From NCBI GenBank assembly GCA_946803715.1, contig CAMPET010000057.1, positions 308,018-334,628 of the forward strand: 26,611 nt of DNA, read 5' to 3'. Under the pieces are notes generated by a model, which saw only the letters and a list, made by a program, of their open reading frames with translations, was not told the DNA's origin and did not search any database. Of the stretch, positions 1 to 11,900 are shown piece after piece. The first letter of the stretch is position 1; each line of letters begins with the position of its first letter. The stretch is from Beroe ovata. Its lineage: Eukaryota; Ctenophora; Nuda; Beroida; Beroidae. The position numbers and the translations under genes were made by a program.

Positions 1-30
1 CATCCTCGACGCGCTTGTGATATTGGCTTG

Positions 31-295
31 TTCTGACGTTACGGTGTCAGCGCATTCCATCGAAAGCATTCCTACGTCACAGTTATGCAGTGGTGTCAGC
101 AAGTTGTAACGAATGAGCACCCAAATCGTCACATGGGCTTGTTCTGACATAATGGTGTCAGCGCATTCCATCGTAAGCATACCTACGTCACAGCTATGCC
201 GTGGTGTCAGCAAGTCGTGACGAAAGACACGCCAATTGTCATACAGGTCTGTTCTGACGTAATGGTGTCAGCGCATTCCCTCGCAAGCATTATTA
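31..295. repeat. Tandem repeat, about 110-bp unit, 2.4 copies
   Basis: The motif TTCTGACGTTACGGTGTCAG at 31 recurs with few changes at about 142 and 252, giving spacings of 111 and 110 bp. Each unit also contains a second GGTGTCAG about 49 bp inside it, so the unit may itself be an old duplication. The array probably continues to the left of the window. Confidence 0.8.
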
Positions 296-470
296 AAACC
301 AATTTATAAGTGTGATTGAAGCTATTATAGGTGTGATTGGATCACATATTTTGAGGCAAAAAACGTGCAAATTCTTAATTTCACATGACGTGAAAAAAAT
401 ATGATGACTCTGACCTCTGTTACAACGATATAAATCTGGCATTAGACATTCAATTTAGGGAGGATAACCG

Positions 471-614
471 GTATGTGTAGGTACACATGTACCTGGAACG
501 AAAAGGGGACGGAAGGAAAAAGACGCGCACTTTACAGTAGAAACTGCTTACAGTTGCTAACAATTGCGCGTCTCTTTCCTTCCTTCCGCCTTTTTCTTCC
601 ATGTGTACACATAC
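471..614. repeat. Foldback (MITE-like) element, copy A
   Basis: The arms at about 471-529 and 565-614 are imperfect reverse complements. The outer parts read GTATGTGTA and TACACATAC. The inner parts contain GGAAGGAAAAAGACGCGCA on the left and its near complement TGCGCGTCTCTTTCCTTCC on the right. The loop is about 35 bp. A related copy lies at 2639-2749. No protein is encoded, so this is most likely a non-autonomous element. Confidence 0.65.
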
Positions 615-832
615 GCGTAAGGATGCTGTTTTCTTACTTATATGAACCTGTGGGGAGCGCCCTCTTTTTGCAGTGATTTTCAATTTTCATACAAATGGGC
701 ATTCGTATGTGTGATATGAATCGTAACATCATACAATATCCCCAGGTGTACAATCAACTGCAGCCTCCAGCGCCAATGAGACACCGTTTCTATTTGCACG
801 TGACCGCCCTGTGTAGTATTGTGGGGGCTCTA

Positions 833-899
833 AGACAGCGGGCAACATGAGCAGAGTGCTGCTCTCAGACAGCGAACAACATGAGCAGATTGTTGCTTA
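833..899. repeat. 34-bp tandem duplication
   Basis: Two adjacent copies start with AGACAGCG at 833 and 867. Both contain the shared run CAACATGAGCAGA and diverge at their 3' ends. Confidence 0.8.
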
Positions 900-1842
900 G
901 CAACCTCGGCAACACTGCTTGTGGGAACACACACGACACATTCACTTTGCCCATGATATCTGTTCATACAGCACAGGAACCAAACTTTGTTATTATGGAC
1001 GGGCTTCCCATACGGCATACCGGAATGATGTAAATATGAAAATGGTTTTGTTCTAATGACTTTAAAATTGAGGAGATTTGAACACGGAACAACCGATTGG
1101 AAAGATTCCTTATTTGACAGCTGTTGACATCGACATTCCTGTACACTAAAACATGAAAAGTGACCTTTGTTCATGGATTAACCTAATTTAATCGGTGTTC
1201 TGTTAATCAAATTGGATATACTTGATTTTACTGAAATAAATAAATTTTGATTGTTGGTTGATATTTTCATTTTTAAGACGACTGCTTGATGTTGAACCCA
1301 TTTTTGGGCTCATAACTGTTAAGGTTGCTTTCAGTGTATCATACCTTCGCTTGACTGTGTGTCAGATGTCAATCCAACTTATTATTTCAGCATAACGCGT
1401 TATGTGAACGTACGTGCACTATCGTTTCTGCATCGCGCGCGCACGCGACGTTCCAACCTTCAACATGACGGCATGAGCACTGTTTCGCAGGAGATGTTTT
1501 TCGTGACTTGTGACAAGCCGCGCCGCAAATTTAAGCATCCCATAAGTACGTGCGCGTTGCGCGCGTTTTCGCGAATTCTTCACAATTCATGTAGAACTCC
1601 TAAACTCAGTCAGAAGATCCTCTGAAACCACCACAAAAGTGTTTAGGTATTTTCTATCCTATCAAGTTGATCTAATCTACTAATTTAGACCATCCGAAAT
1701 GTCGCCTGTCTCGAGGTGTGTCGAATCTCATGGCAGAGTGATCTACATATGGCATGGGGTCTAGATATTAGAATAGGAATGAAAAAGAGGATATTTAGAT
1801 TCCTGTGTTAGTTGACGCTAAGTCACATAGTTNCCAGCGATC

Positions 1843-4800
1843 CTATTTCGATGTTTTAGCTGTTGGTGGCCATGCTTTCCTCAAATCCGGGTGGGACGAC
1901 TCCGGAAGCCACTGACAAAAGGCAGACAGTAGATAGCTATGGTCCTTCTCCCACATTGCCAACAGCTTGTTCTTGTCATCAACGTCCCTGTGTGAGAGTT
2001 TTGAAATAAAAGAAGAAAATCAAATCAGGGAATGCAAAATCAGGGAATGCAAATTTTGACACAGATCATTGGAAAATTTGGGGGACATCACTCATCAGTA
2101 TCGCCTTTAAGTTTTATTGAAATTTGAAGTGTAAGCAATTTCATGGCCTGAGCCAAGAAGTATCGCCTTTAAGTTTGACTAAAACCACAGAGCAACTAGT
2201 TCACTACTTGTTGACGAGTTGTTTGAGGAGGAATTCAGCCCGTGGTTGGAGCGTAGCCCAGGACTTTCTCAATATACCGGGACGGGCCAGCAGGAGCTTC
2301 TCGTAGTGTTGCAACGATGAAATGACCTGGATAGAGGTGCAGTTAAATCTGATTCTGAGCGATCTCCATTGTATAATTGTCACATGATCAACCCACTCTG
2401 GACCCCACTGGACCAAAGTGGGGTGAGTTACCCCACTTTGAACGAATCATCATCAAATCATGATGATCAGAATGAATCTACTGACCTTTCCCTCCAGTAA
2501 ACAGGCAGCAAATTCTCGGAATCTCTTCATCCCAGGGGGATGCTGCAGCTCCATCGCTGGTATAACCCAACCTCGTACCCCAAATGTGGAGGTTCTGTGA
2601 CACATAACTTGCCCTGGCAGGGAGATATATTACTCGTACACATCGGCATAACAGCAAAAGGGGGAGGAAGAGGAAAACACGCGCAATTGTATGCAGCTGT
2701 GATTGTGCGTCTTTTTCTTAACGCCCCCTGTTACAGTTAAACCGATGTTTGCACATATGGGTTACACATATGGGTTACACATATGGGTTACACTAACACT
2801 ACAAATACAATAAGAATACGACATCATAGACAGAATTGCGCAGGTAACGTCTCGGGAAGCTGTAATTATGTAATTATTATGTTATTATCACCTGTGCGGG
2901 GAGAGTAGGTCGGAGGTGGCTGCTCTAGTGGGTCTGAGAAGGTACACTTGGAGGGGAGGAGAGTGGGGAGCCAGTCCTCTTCCACCGCAAACACTGTCCT
3001 CAACTTGACACCAATCTCTTCTTGTTCCAGCGAGCAGAATCCCACGTACTCAGTATGAAGACCTGACCGGGATTGATGACGTGGGAATTGAAAATAGGAA
3101 TGTCTCAGCACACAGCACAGTTGATAAAAAGCGAATTGATAATAGGTAGAAGTTATAGTGGTACTGACTGAGGCAAGAGAGTTTTGAAAAAAATCGTTGA
3201 AATATAACGCCAGTGGAACCACATCGACTCACCGTGAAGTACGCTCTGCTTGTGCAACTCCACCTTATCCTCAATCAGCTCGCTAGAGTAAGTGTCTGGA
3301 TTCCTAGTCTCGAGTTTAGCAATGTGATCCCCGAGACACACAGTCAGGAGTCTCCTCAGTGACACCACCTCCTTCACCGTGGGGGGTTTGAGCGGTGTCA
3401 CCTGACCACTCTCTCCCTGGAGAAGGTGACCGAGCTGTCGTCTCAGTTGTCGTATTTCCTCCAGTGCCCGCTGTCTCAGATGATGAGATGTGCTCCACGA
3501 CTGTCCGCCCCCCGCGTGCTCCCATGCCCCCACTGCAGTGAGAATCACCATGAAGTCACCCAGCAGCTTGCTCGGGCCGGCACGGGGTTTGAAGGGGCCG
3601 GGCACCGGTCCCGTGAAGAGGTGTCCCACTGAGAGGGCAGCAACTAGAGTGAGAGCATAGTCCGTGACCCGCTCATCCACAGAGAGGAGGAGAAGTTTAG
3701 CAAACCGGGGGGCCACTGGGAGATCCACACACTTCCTCCCCAGATCCGATATCTTGAGTACCGACTGTGACGTCACTGTCTCTCCTGGCTGCAGTAGATC
3801 GAGGAATGATAACTCCCGTTCTGCACTCTCAATAAGGGACAGGGAGGGTGGTGTCGGGAAGGGGAAGTTCATTATACGGTGAATATTGAGATTCTTCATC
3901 TGCAGGACTAGTCCGTCTATCGGTTTCTTGGATATTTCCGGTTCTGTATGTTCCTCCATTACATTGCCCATGACCGCGGTGGAATAGAGTCTGTAGCAGT
4001 GTCCAGGCCCGGTTCTCCCAGCTCTACCTGCTCTTTGCTCGGCTGAGGCGTGGGATATCCACACTACTTTGAACTGCGTCATACCCGTCACCGGGCAGTA
4101 CTCCTTGGTCTTCACTTTACCCGAGTCCACAACATAAGTTATGCCGGGAATGGTAAGGGAAGTCTCCGCCACATTGGTAGCCACCACAACCAGTCTGTGG
4201 TTATCTGACTGAGACGTGAACACTCTCTGCTGCTCGGTCGGAGGCAGTGCGGAGTAGAGTGGCAGTGCCACGAGTGGCAGCGACTTGTCGTGAGCAGTGA
4301 CCTCGATATCTTCATCCTCAGAGTCTGTATCCATGGTGACGTCATCAGCCACGTCATTTTCATCAATTTCCTCGGTCTCGTCACCAAGATCAGTCTCCTC
4401 TGCAGGCTCGACATTGTCATCCTTATTTTCATAAGGGTCGTACCTGTCCAAATTCACCGGCTTGAACGCCTGCTCTCCCTCCTCTTCTTCTGGTTTCGTC
4501 TTCTTGTTCTGCTGAACACTCTTCTCCTTGGTGACCATCTTCTCGGGGAAAGTTTTGCGGAGTAAATGTATCATCTTGTTGATCTCCTGAACCCCAGTCA
4601 GGAACACTAACACGTCCCCAGGCGGCAGGGACCGGTGTAGCTTGCACACCTTCTTATACGCTTCCTTCACATAGTCCGGCCTGGTGTGCTTGTTGTGGTG
4701 CAGCGTGACGGGGTGCTGGCGTGACCCCACGTCCACAACCGGCGGGGGTGTGGGGAAGAGGGCGTGGTTGAGAGTGAAATCAGTGACACGCAGGGTGGCG

Positions 4801-6429
4801 GACATGATGATGAGTTTGAGGGGGGAGGAGCCCTGTTTGCGACGTAGCGGCACCACCCGGGACAGCATCCCGATGAGAATGTCCGTGTTCACGCTACGCT
4901 CGTGCGCCTCGTCAATCACCAGGACGCTGTATTTAGAGAGGAGGAAATCAGATCGGAGTTCTCGCAGTAAAATACCGTCCGTCATAAACTTTATCTGTGT
5001 ATCTTCAGTCACATTGCCTTCGTATCTGGGATGTATGTTAGTGGGAGCTGTAGATTGACGTAGTAACTAGTAGGGGATTGTTAATGGGAGAAATAATTGC
5101 TATCATTTCTAGTGGTCAATAAAAAGGAACGATTATCAATTTGGTGGGAATGTGATATCGTGATAATTATTGAAACTTACCTAATCTGGTATGAAACTGT
5201 CGATAGGTTGAGTTCTCTCCTTACTCTGTGGCAGGTGCTAGTAGCAGCAACTCTACGTGGCTCGGTGACACCTGTGAAGATGTGAAGCCTAAAACCAGAT
5301 TATCATCTATCCACTGATTTCTAGTATCGAGAGTGTTATAGACATTGCTTTCAGTAATATTTTTCTGATGCCATGGTATCTAACAGTGAAGCCGGCACGA
5401 CAATGTATACCACCATTTGTTTCCAGTGGTGGTAACCGCACATGGGTCACAAAACTATAAACAGTACCTATCATGCCATGTTGAGTGTAACCCGCCTCGT
5501 AGAGGAACTGTGGGACTTGTGTAGTTTTGCCGGACCCAGTAGCACCGACAATCACCACCACGTCATTCTCACACACCTTCTCAATGATCACCTGCTCCTC
5601 TCCCAATATTGGCAGTTGTAAGCGAGCTTCTTGGATAACATCGTCTCTTTCAACACTGGAAATATTGCAGGATTCAGATTTCAGAAAATCTATAGTTCGT
5701 GACAATGAATTTGGAATGGAGTGAAACACCCCCTCTCATAAAACACCCCCCATAGAAGCAGTTACCAGGGTAACCAAACCTGATAAAGTTAGAGGGTTTT
5801 CTCGGTACTTCCACCTTGTGTACTGATCTCACTTTAGTTACAGTAGCAACAGGAGCCTTGTTCGGCTTTTCTGTTGTTTCCGGTACAATTTCCGTCGTTT
5901 TGCCACCCTCTGAGACAGCTGATCCCTCTCCCTCCCCATCACCACTACTTTCCTCTTCCTCCCCACTCAAATCCTCACTCTCGGCTGAATTTTCCTCGGC
6001 AGTCTCAGTCTTATCCTCCTCTGTCGGTTCAATCAACTTTAACACACTACTGCTACACTTCTTCCCCTTTTTCTTGTGGTTCACTATCACAGCTGCTCTG
6101 CGTGCTTGTTCTTTTACCAGGAAAACATTGGGTTTCCGTCCTGACGAGCTGTGGAACATGTTAAGTTGTTCCTGTGACAGTGCATGCTTCTCAAGCGACG
6201 ATAGAATCCTCTCACGTTCTTCTTTCTGCTCCTTTTTCTCCTTCAACTTGTCCAACTTCTTCTTCGCTTTCTTCCTAGCATTTTTCTGGCTTGACGTTAG
6301 TCCCTTGGGTTTATCGGTCTTCTTTTTCGTTTTCTTCACGACAATGTCGTAATTTGTATCTTCACCCGTCTCATGTTGTGATATCTTGTTGTGCAGGCGT
6401 TTCCTTTTTCGGTTCTGCACCGCTAACAT
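1843..6429 (-). CDS. DHX37: DEAH-box RNA helicase DHX37 (yeast Dhr1 orthologue)
   Basis: Complete gene on the minus strand. Exons: 6429-5780, 5655-5468, 5271-5181, 5025-3233, 3062-2892, 2613-2486, 2326-2208 and 1987-1843. All junctions are GT-AG and phases agree, giving about 1094 aa (human is about 1157). The start is ATG at 6427-6429, with GCC before it. The N-terminus is Lys-rich and then acidic. Helicase motifs: GATGSGKT (254-261), VTEPRRVAA (from 281), DEAH (348-351), SAT (385-387) and QRAGRAGR (640-647), followed by winged-helix/OB regions and the conserved tail that ends near KAWPP. Family role: a nucleolar ATPase that releases U3 snoRNA from pre-40S particles during 18S rRNA maturation. 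An acidic insert (about 485-555) lies between the RecA domains, as in other members. Introns 5 and 6 carry repeat elements. Identity is secure; exon edges are inferred from sequence alone. Confidence 0.95.
2414..2440. repeat. Perfect 10-bp hairpin in DHX37 intron 6
   Basis: CAAAGTGGGG and CCCCACTTTG flank a 7-base loop. The hairpin lies inside the 159-bp intron 2327-2485. It is not a bacterial-type terminator; in this setting it is probably a decayed small foldback element. Confidence 0.7.
2639..2749. repeat. Foldback (MITE-like) element, copy B, in DHX37 intron 5
   Basis: The outer ends ACATCGG and CCGATGT are complementary. The arms contain a purine-rich run ending in ACGCGCA and its near complement TGCGTCTTTTTCTTA. 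The arms resemble those of copy A at 471-614. The right end is followed by three copies of a 15-bp tandem repeat, CACATATGGGTTACA (about 2752-2795). Confidence 0.6.
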
Positions 6430-7412
6430 GGCTAAAATAGTGACAGACTTTTTTAAGACGTAGATGTTGATCGATCGATTCACCCGATCTATCGTGTATC
6501 GATCGAATTAAAAAAACTTATTGACTTGTCACGTGATCGAAGTATGTTTTCCCCTCATCTATGTTAGCGCGCGCTACGCGTATGTATGGAAATATTGTGT
6601 CAGACGAATATTGCCATTTCACACGATGGTGTTAGACAGGTTAGACAGGTTGGTATCATGACACGTTTTTCTCTCTCGAAAACAGGTTTACCCTAAAAAT
6701 TGGGGACCTGAAATGTCTAAGCAGGCTGTCTAACACCATGACTGTCTAACACTATGAGACAATAAATATGCGTCTATTCAGTATTCTCTACCAAAATGAA
6801 ACACAGATAAGTCAGTCTGTAAATGTGATAAATTGCAGACATTGTTGTCAATAGTGAAACATGGTAAGAATAAAATGCGCATTGTGTGTAAGATATAACA
6901 CAAACTTGTCAGGAATGAACGGCAAAACATTGCACTGAATGCTTCTTCAGGAGAAGAAGAATCGAGAAAACATAGAACGCTTCAGAAAAGTCCAGATAAA
7001 AGTAGGAGAGAGGCACTTTCTTCACTAAAATAGTGATTCATAATTCACCGTTATTTCACAAAGAAATTCGCGCATGACTACTCCAGTGCGCTTGCCTTTT
7101 ATCCCAGAAAATAAAGGAATGTGGGAAAGTACTGGAAAATTTTGCTGTAAAATCATCATTTACTAACCATAGTTAGATTGTAGGGATATGCAATTGTGGT
7201 AAAATGTACACATTATATACACGCAAATAACTGATATACATATCCCTAATATATTCGATTGTAAAATATGAATATTATGTATGCAAGTATAACTTTCCAA
7301 ACGCTTGTCTCAAATCCTCAAATATATAACTTCACAACAAGACGTGTGTGTGTATAGTACTATGATAACGGTATAAATTCTCGGTACAGGCGGAACTGCA
7401 CAATGGAATGTG
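6430..7412. other. Spacer: DHX37 promoter side and an inverted repeat
   Basis: No gene seen. The DHX37 side has palindromic ATCGATCG motifs (about 6469-6506) and a CACGTG E-box at 6530-6535, about 100 bp upstream of the DHX37 ATG. An inverted repeat follows: GGTGTTAGACAG at 6628 and CTGTCTAACACC at 6726, with a further half-copy on each side (overall about 6617-6760). The rest is AT-rich. Confidence 0.55.
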
Positions 7413-7547
7413 TTACAATTTCTGATAGGATTTGCTGGAACCTGGCCAAGACTCGCCTGTTGGCTCCTCGCCAGGATCCGTATCCGGCTCGTGTAAAGTC
7501 TCGTCCTCTCCACACTGTATGTGAGTCGTGAGGTCCAAGAGGATGTC
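7413..7547 (-). CDS. Possible alternative last exon of the phosphofructokinase gene
   Basis: A plausible acceptor (CCACCATTACAG) precedes a 44-codon reading frame that ends in TAA at 7413-7415. In phase 0 it encodes an acidic tail beginning DILLDLTTHIQ and ending SSKSYQKL. A GTGAGG donor inside PFK exon 3 (after the SHC codons, near 8305) is also phase 0, so splicing here would replace the last nine PFK residues. The other two frames are also open over much of this stretch, which weakens the case. It could instead be the end of an unrelated transcript. Confidence 0.3.
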   Translation of the reverse strand, partial: DILLDLTTHIQCGEDETLHEPDTDPGEEPTGESWPGSSKSYQKL

Positions 7548-7679
7548 CTGTAATGGTGGAGTTTTCAATAGGGGTCTGGTGGAATGTTAGAGGTTACATG
7601 TAGACCGGCAAATATGAGGGCAAAAATTGGAACTTTATACAAAGTAACCGTGCTGAGTTCACAGTTGCCATGACATGGT

Positions 7680-7800
7680 ATACACTTTACATTGTACATT
7701 GTACACTGGTGTACAATGTATAGGTCCTATAATACGCTCCATGTATACCATGGTATACAATGTAAACAATGTATTCAATGTATACTATACACAGTAAGAA
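7680..7800. repeat. Cluster of ACATTGTAC / GTACAATGT inverted motifs
   Basis: The stretch contains ACATTGTACA, TGTACAATGT and several variants in both orientations, so it can fold on itself (ACATTGTACAC then GTGTACAATGT). Similar palindromic ATTGTACAATG cores occur near 8715-8745, 11752-11768 and 22168-22212. Confidence 0.55.
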
Positions 7801-8277
7801 CACGTTTCGGTTGAGAGACTGAGCAATAATAAATGTACATAACATTGTTACATAGATCATAATTCCATACTGTGAAAAATGCCTATCACGGTTGAAAACA
7901 AAGAATTCAATAAAAGTATACCCACATCATTGATTGTAGATTTCACGTAATGGTGCGAATCAACTCTTAAATCAAATACAAAATATTCTTATAAAAAGAT
8001 TACAAATTACCATGCTTCTATCAATTAAATCAAATACGATAAATCACAGCATGAATTTTCGATTAAATACCAATTATATAAACGTCACATACTGTATCTT
8101 TAGACGCACCATATGTTCATACAAGAATAAGTTACAAACACAATCCTATAAGCTGATACACTCACACACAAATACCAGTTCACACCAAAACAGTACAAAC
8201 TTTAGGATCAACTAACACACAGACAATCTACCAATCTTCACACAGTCACATTTACCCGCTGCCTTCACCTCATAATA

Positions 8278-11200
8278 TCACATGGTAACCGGTGAGTGGT
8301 TCCTCACACAGTGGCTACAGTTACCAGTCACACTTCCACCATCAGTAATGTTTGGTGGCAGTGCCAGAGTTTGGATAAGCGGCACCAGCTCCAGCCACCA
8401 GTTTTTCGTTGGTACACGCCGAGCCATGTCCATTTCCAGGTTTCGGAGCGGCGTGAAATGACTGCCACCACCCTGAATTCCAATAACTAACACATCATCA
8501 GGCGTGATTTGGGGTTTTGTAACCCGGTTAACGAGGTCCCTGTAAACCTGTGGGAGAGAGAGTGTCAGTGAAACTTTGACAATGATCAGAGTATTGGGGT
8601 GGAACCGTAAATCCTATCACAAGCCAAATGTTCACAACTGTATCATGAACGCAGAGTATAGTGTACAGATTATTGTGAGCTACTATCACACGTACAATAT
8701 TGTTACAGTGAAACATTTGTACACTGCTATTGTACAGTGTACAATGTATCTACCACACGTGTGCGGATACAGCAATCTCTGTGCACAAAGTGCATGATTA
8801 ACAGAAAACACAACGACATTTTTTAGCATTCAGTGATAGAGAACTTAGTGGCAGGATGGAATACTGAGGGGCACTGTGTTAAAGTGATTTAAGTGGGTCC
8901 CAATCCCCACCGACCATTCTCCTGATGCTTTTGGATTATTTTACACTTCCTTTATAACAATCACGGTGTCTTTATTGACTAAGCGCATAGCTGTGATCGG
9001 TAACAAGATTTGCAGAAATTCTAGAATTGACAAAACTTCCAGAATCTATGAATTTTGGAACAAAACAACACCTTTTTTGACTGTGTTCATGTTCCAAAAC
9101 CCAGGGATTTACGAAGGATAACAATCCCAACATCTACCTTGCATGCGAAAGTTGCAGCTAAGACTCTATCGAAGGGAGACGGGCTGTAACCCTGCTGAAT
9201 ATGCCCAAGGATGGAGCTCCTCGTGACAAACTTGTCCTTCCCTTCCTCCTCATAGATTGCAGTGACAAAATCGTTCTTGTAGTTGGGAGAACTATTCTCG
9301 TTACGGATGATTATACCCCTGTGTATGCCTGGTAATTGAGTATATTACAAGTTGAGTATATATTACAATCAGTGAGGGGAGGTGGATGTCTAAAGAGGAG
9401 GGGATTGGTGTAATCATAACAAATTGCAACATGCTCATTGAGCATTGTTCAAACGCTGCATTCCCACACCCCCTCCTTACCTTGTGCAATCTTCTCCATA
9501 ACTCTGTACGCATCACACTGCAAGTCATCAATATTAACCGGCTGCTCGGGTATATACACGGCATCGGCCCCGCTTGCTAGCCCGCTTACCACGGCCAAGT
9601 ACCCGCAATTCCCGCCCATCACATCAATGATAAATACCCGCTTGCGGGTCGAAGCAGCCGACTGTTTGATGGTGTCAACAGATTGCACAATGGAGTTAAG
9701 AGCGGTGTCACAGCCAACAGAGAAGTCAGTACCGGGCACATTGTTACTGATAGTGCTAGGCACGAGGTACACGGGAATTTGCGTCCGATCACACAGATTT
9801 AGACACGAGGTAACGGCCTCAAAACCACCAAATATCACGAGAGAGCTGAGTTTCAGTTGCGTGAAACTGGCGATAACACGGTCAATGTTGTCCGAGTTGA
9901 TGGTGGTACGGGTGGCACCAGGGACACACCCGCCCCGCAGATTCCACAACTCACACTGCTCGGGGGTAACCACCTCGTGATTCGCGGTCAGGATACCGTC
10001 CACACCCTCGTGATATACCGTGACCACGTGACCGTGATACGCGGCAATCTTCACCAGCGCTCGAACTCCGGAGTTCATGCCGGGGGCTGGTGCTCCGATG
10101 AAAACAACACCGATATTCAGTTGTGTTCCACCCTCCACAGCAGTCCTCTCCTCACCAGTCCTCACCTCACCAGTCCTCACATCACCAGACCTCACATCAC
10201 CACTCCTCACCTCCATAACACTCAGCATTTTACTCATCTCCACTTTCTTTGCGAAACTAGGACCTCGTAGCTCTTGCGCCTTGGCGAAATCCTTCGATTT
10301 AAAGCACTCCTTGACACTGAGAGTTCTTTCAATAGCTCCCATCAAGGGTAATCTTATTATCTGATTACTCTTCAAACTGATGATGCATGGATCTATTTCC
10401 TTAGTACGACCTTCCAACATCATCTTGGCAGCTTCGCATCCCAACCTAGAACCCAGAGTTCGATCGAAGGCCGTTGGTCTGCCTCCCCTCTGAACATGGC
10501 CAAGAACTGTCGTCCTGACATCCATACCCGCGCTGGAAAACACTTTCTTGACGTACTCAGCACTGATTGGGTTACCTTCGCAGTCAGCAGCGCCCTCAGC
10601 GATAATGACCAAACCGAATCTCTTGGAGGAAGAACTGGCAATTTGCATCTTCCTCACGATTCTCTCCTCCCAGTCACTCTCAGGGGGTGCCTCAGGGATG
10701 AATACCCAATCACAGGACACAGCTATAGCAGACATGAGAGCCAGGTATCCACAGTGTCTGCCCATCACCTCAACTATGAACGTCCTCATGTGGGACGATG
10801 CCGTGCTGGCTAGACAGTCTATAGCATCCACTATCCTGTGTAGAGCTGAGTCGGTACCGATAGTCATATCAGTTCCACACAGATCATTGTCGATAGATCC
10901 CACCATCCCAGCTATATTGAGATAGGAGCACGCTGTTGCATTCTCCTCCGACACCACTCCTCCCTCCCTCAACTCCATTACCAGGTCAGGCCACTCCCTC
11001 TTGAATATACTGGCTCCAGTGAGACTCCCATCCCCGCCTATTACCACGAGACTGTTGATCTTCCTGTTCACCAGGTTAGCTGCTGCCCTCTTCCGTCCCT
11101 CCCTGGTGCGAAACTCGGCTGACCGGGCAGTGCCTATCATCGTGCCACCCTTGCTCAGAATTCCCAGTGCATCTTTCCACTTCATCTCCTTGATACTCTC

Positions 11201-11347
11201 GCCCCCTCTACACAGTCCCTCGTATCCCTCCCACACACAGAATACCGGCGTGTGGTAGTGCGTGAGGTAGCGGATGACGGCGCGCACGGCGGCATTCATC
11301 CCGGGCGCGTCGCCCCCTGACGTGAGTATTGCCACTCCTTGTGACAT
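8278..11347 (-). CDS. PFK: ATP-dependent 6-phosphofructokinase
   Basis: Catalyses fructose 6-phosphate + ATP to fructose 1,6-bisphosphate in the cytosol, the committed step of glycolysis. Coding exons: 11347-9481, 9328-9138 and 8547-8278, giving about 775 aa (animal PFKs are about 780). The start is ATG at 11345-11347, with ACC before it. It has the usual animal tandem fusion of two PFK halves. The N-half is catalytic: SGGDAPGMN (10-18), GGDGS (104-108), GSIDND with the catalytic Asp near 153, MGRHCGY (195-201) and HVQRGGRPTAFDR (284-296). The C-half, from about 411, is regulatory: STISNNVPGTD lacks the catalytic Asp, and MGGNCGY and HIQQGYSPSPFDR follow. The linker (about 380-399) holds four 5-residue repeats, VRSGD/VRTGE. 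The C-terminal residues after KNWWLEL are poorly conserved, and an alternative end exon is possible at 7413-7547. Confidence 0.95.
10140..10210. repeat. 15-bp in-frame tandem repeat in the PFK interdomain linker
   Basis: On the plus strand the unit resembles CTCACCTCACCAGTC and is repeated about four times. On the coding strand it gives VRSGD, VRSGD, VRTGE, VRTGE. Its period is a multiple of three, so copy number can change without breaking the frame. Confidence 0.85.
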
Positions 11348-11900
11348 GGTGCTAGTGTGGGAGAGAGGGAGTTAGGAACTAGGAAGTGGCAAGGGAATTG
11401 CATGTAGGATCTGGGATCTGGGAAAGGGTAACGGAGAGAATTATTAAACAATTATCCAAACTGGACGTAAAAAATAACTAATAAGCGCGAAAGAGAGATA
11501 ACACTCAAACAAATGATTTGTAAAGAGCCAACGACATGTGACGAGCTATAAATTTCACACGGTTGGTCCAATACAAGTATAGCACAATATTATGTGAAGA
11601 AGAAAATGAAACAATGCATATATTCAGCTGTATGGATCGCATATCCGACTATAAGGGCATGAATACAAGAGAACCAGACTCATGAACAAATAAATAACAA
11701 CTGAAGTTACCACTTTACTAGATCAGAGGTAGAACTGTATGAACATAGTATTGTACATTGTACAATGAATAAATCAGGAAGGTGTGATTGTGTTTTGGCG
11801 ACCATGTTTGACAGTGGCAACGTACTACAGCCCAAGCAAGGGAGTAAGGTAGTACCTGTATGCTCAACTGTCAGAACTCCGCCCAATTCCCATAATACCG
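11348..11900. other. Spacer between PFK and the ERK3-like kinase gene
   Basis: Should contain the PFK promoter and 5' UTR and the kinase 3' UTR. It is AT-rich. The only structure I see is a small ATTGTACATTGTACAATG palindrome (about 11752-11768). No other gene is supported. Confidence 0.5.

Larger units (their letters stand above)
1..1842. other. Gene-poor flank, repeat-rich
   Basis: No gene is recognisable here. The stretch holds a 110-bp tandem repeat (about 31-295), a foldback element (471-614), a 34-bp tandem duplication (833-899), a 14-bp perfect palindrome CATAACGCGTTATG (about 1391-1404), CpG-rich patches near 1430-1570 and one unresolved base (N) at 1833. Short open frames, such as 830-1174 on the minus strand, resemble no family I know. 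The last few hundred bases should include the 3' UTR of DHX37, which ends at 1843, but I see no clear AATAAA on the minus strand. Confidence 0.6.

Noticed and set aside
892-904. GTTGCTTAGCAAC, resembling an RFX X-box
   Set aside because: A single match at the edge of a tandem duplication, with no gene start nearby that I can support.
830-1174. 114-codon open frame on the minus strand with an ATG
   Set aside because: No family resemblance, crosses a tandem duplication, no splice or promoter context.
5816-6352. 178-codon open frame on the plus strand
   Set aside because: It lies antisense to DHX37 exon 1; its Ser/Phe-rich translation is the mirror of the acidic and Lys-rich coding strand.
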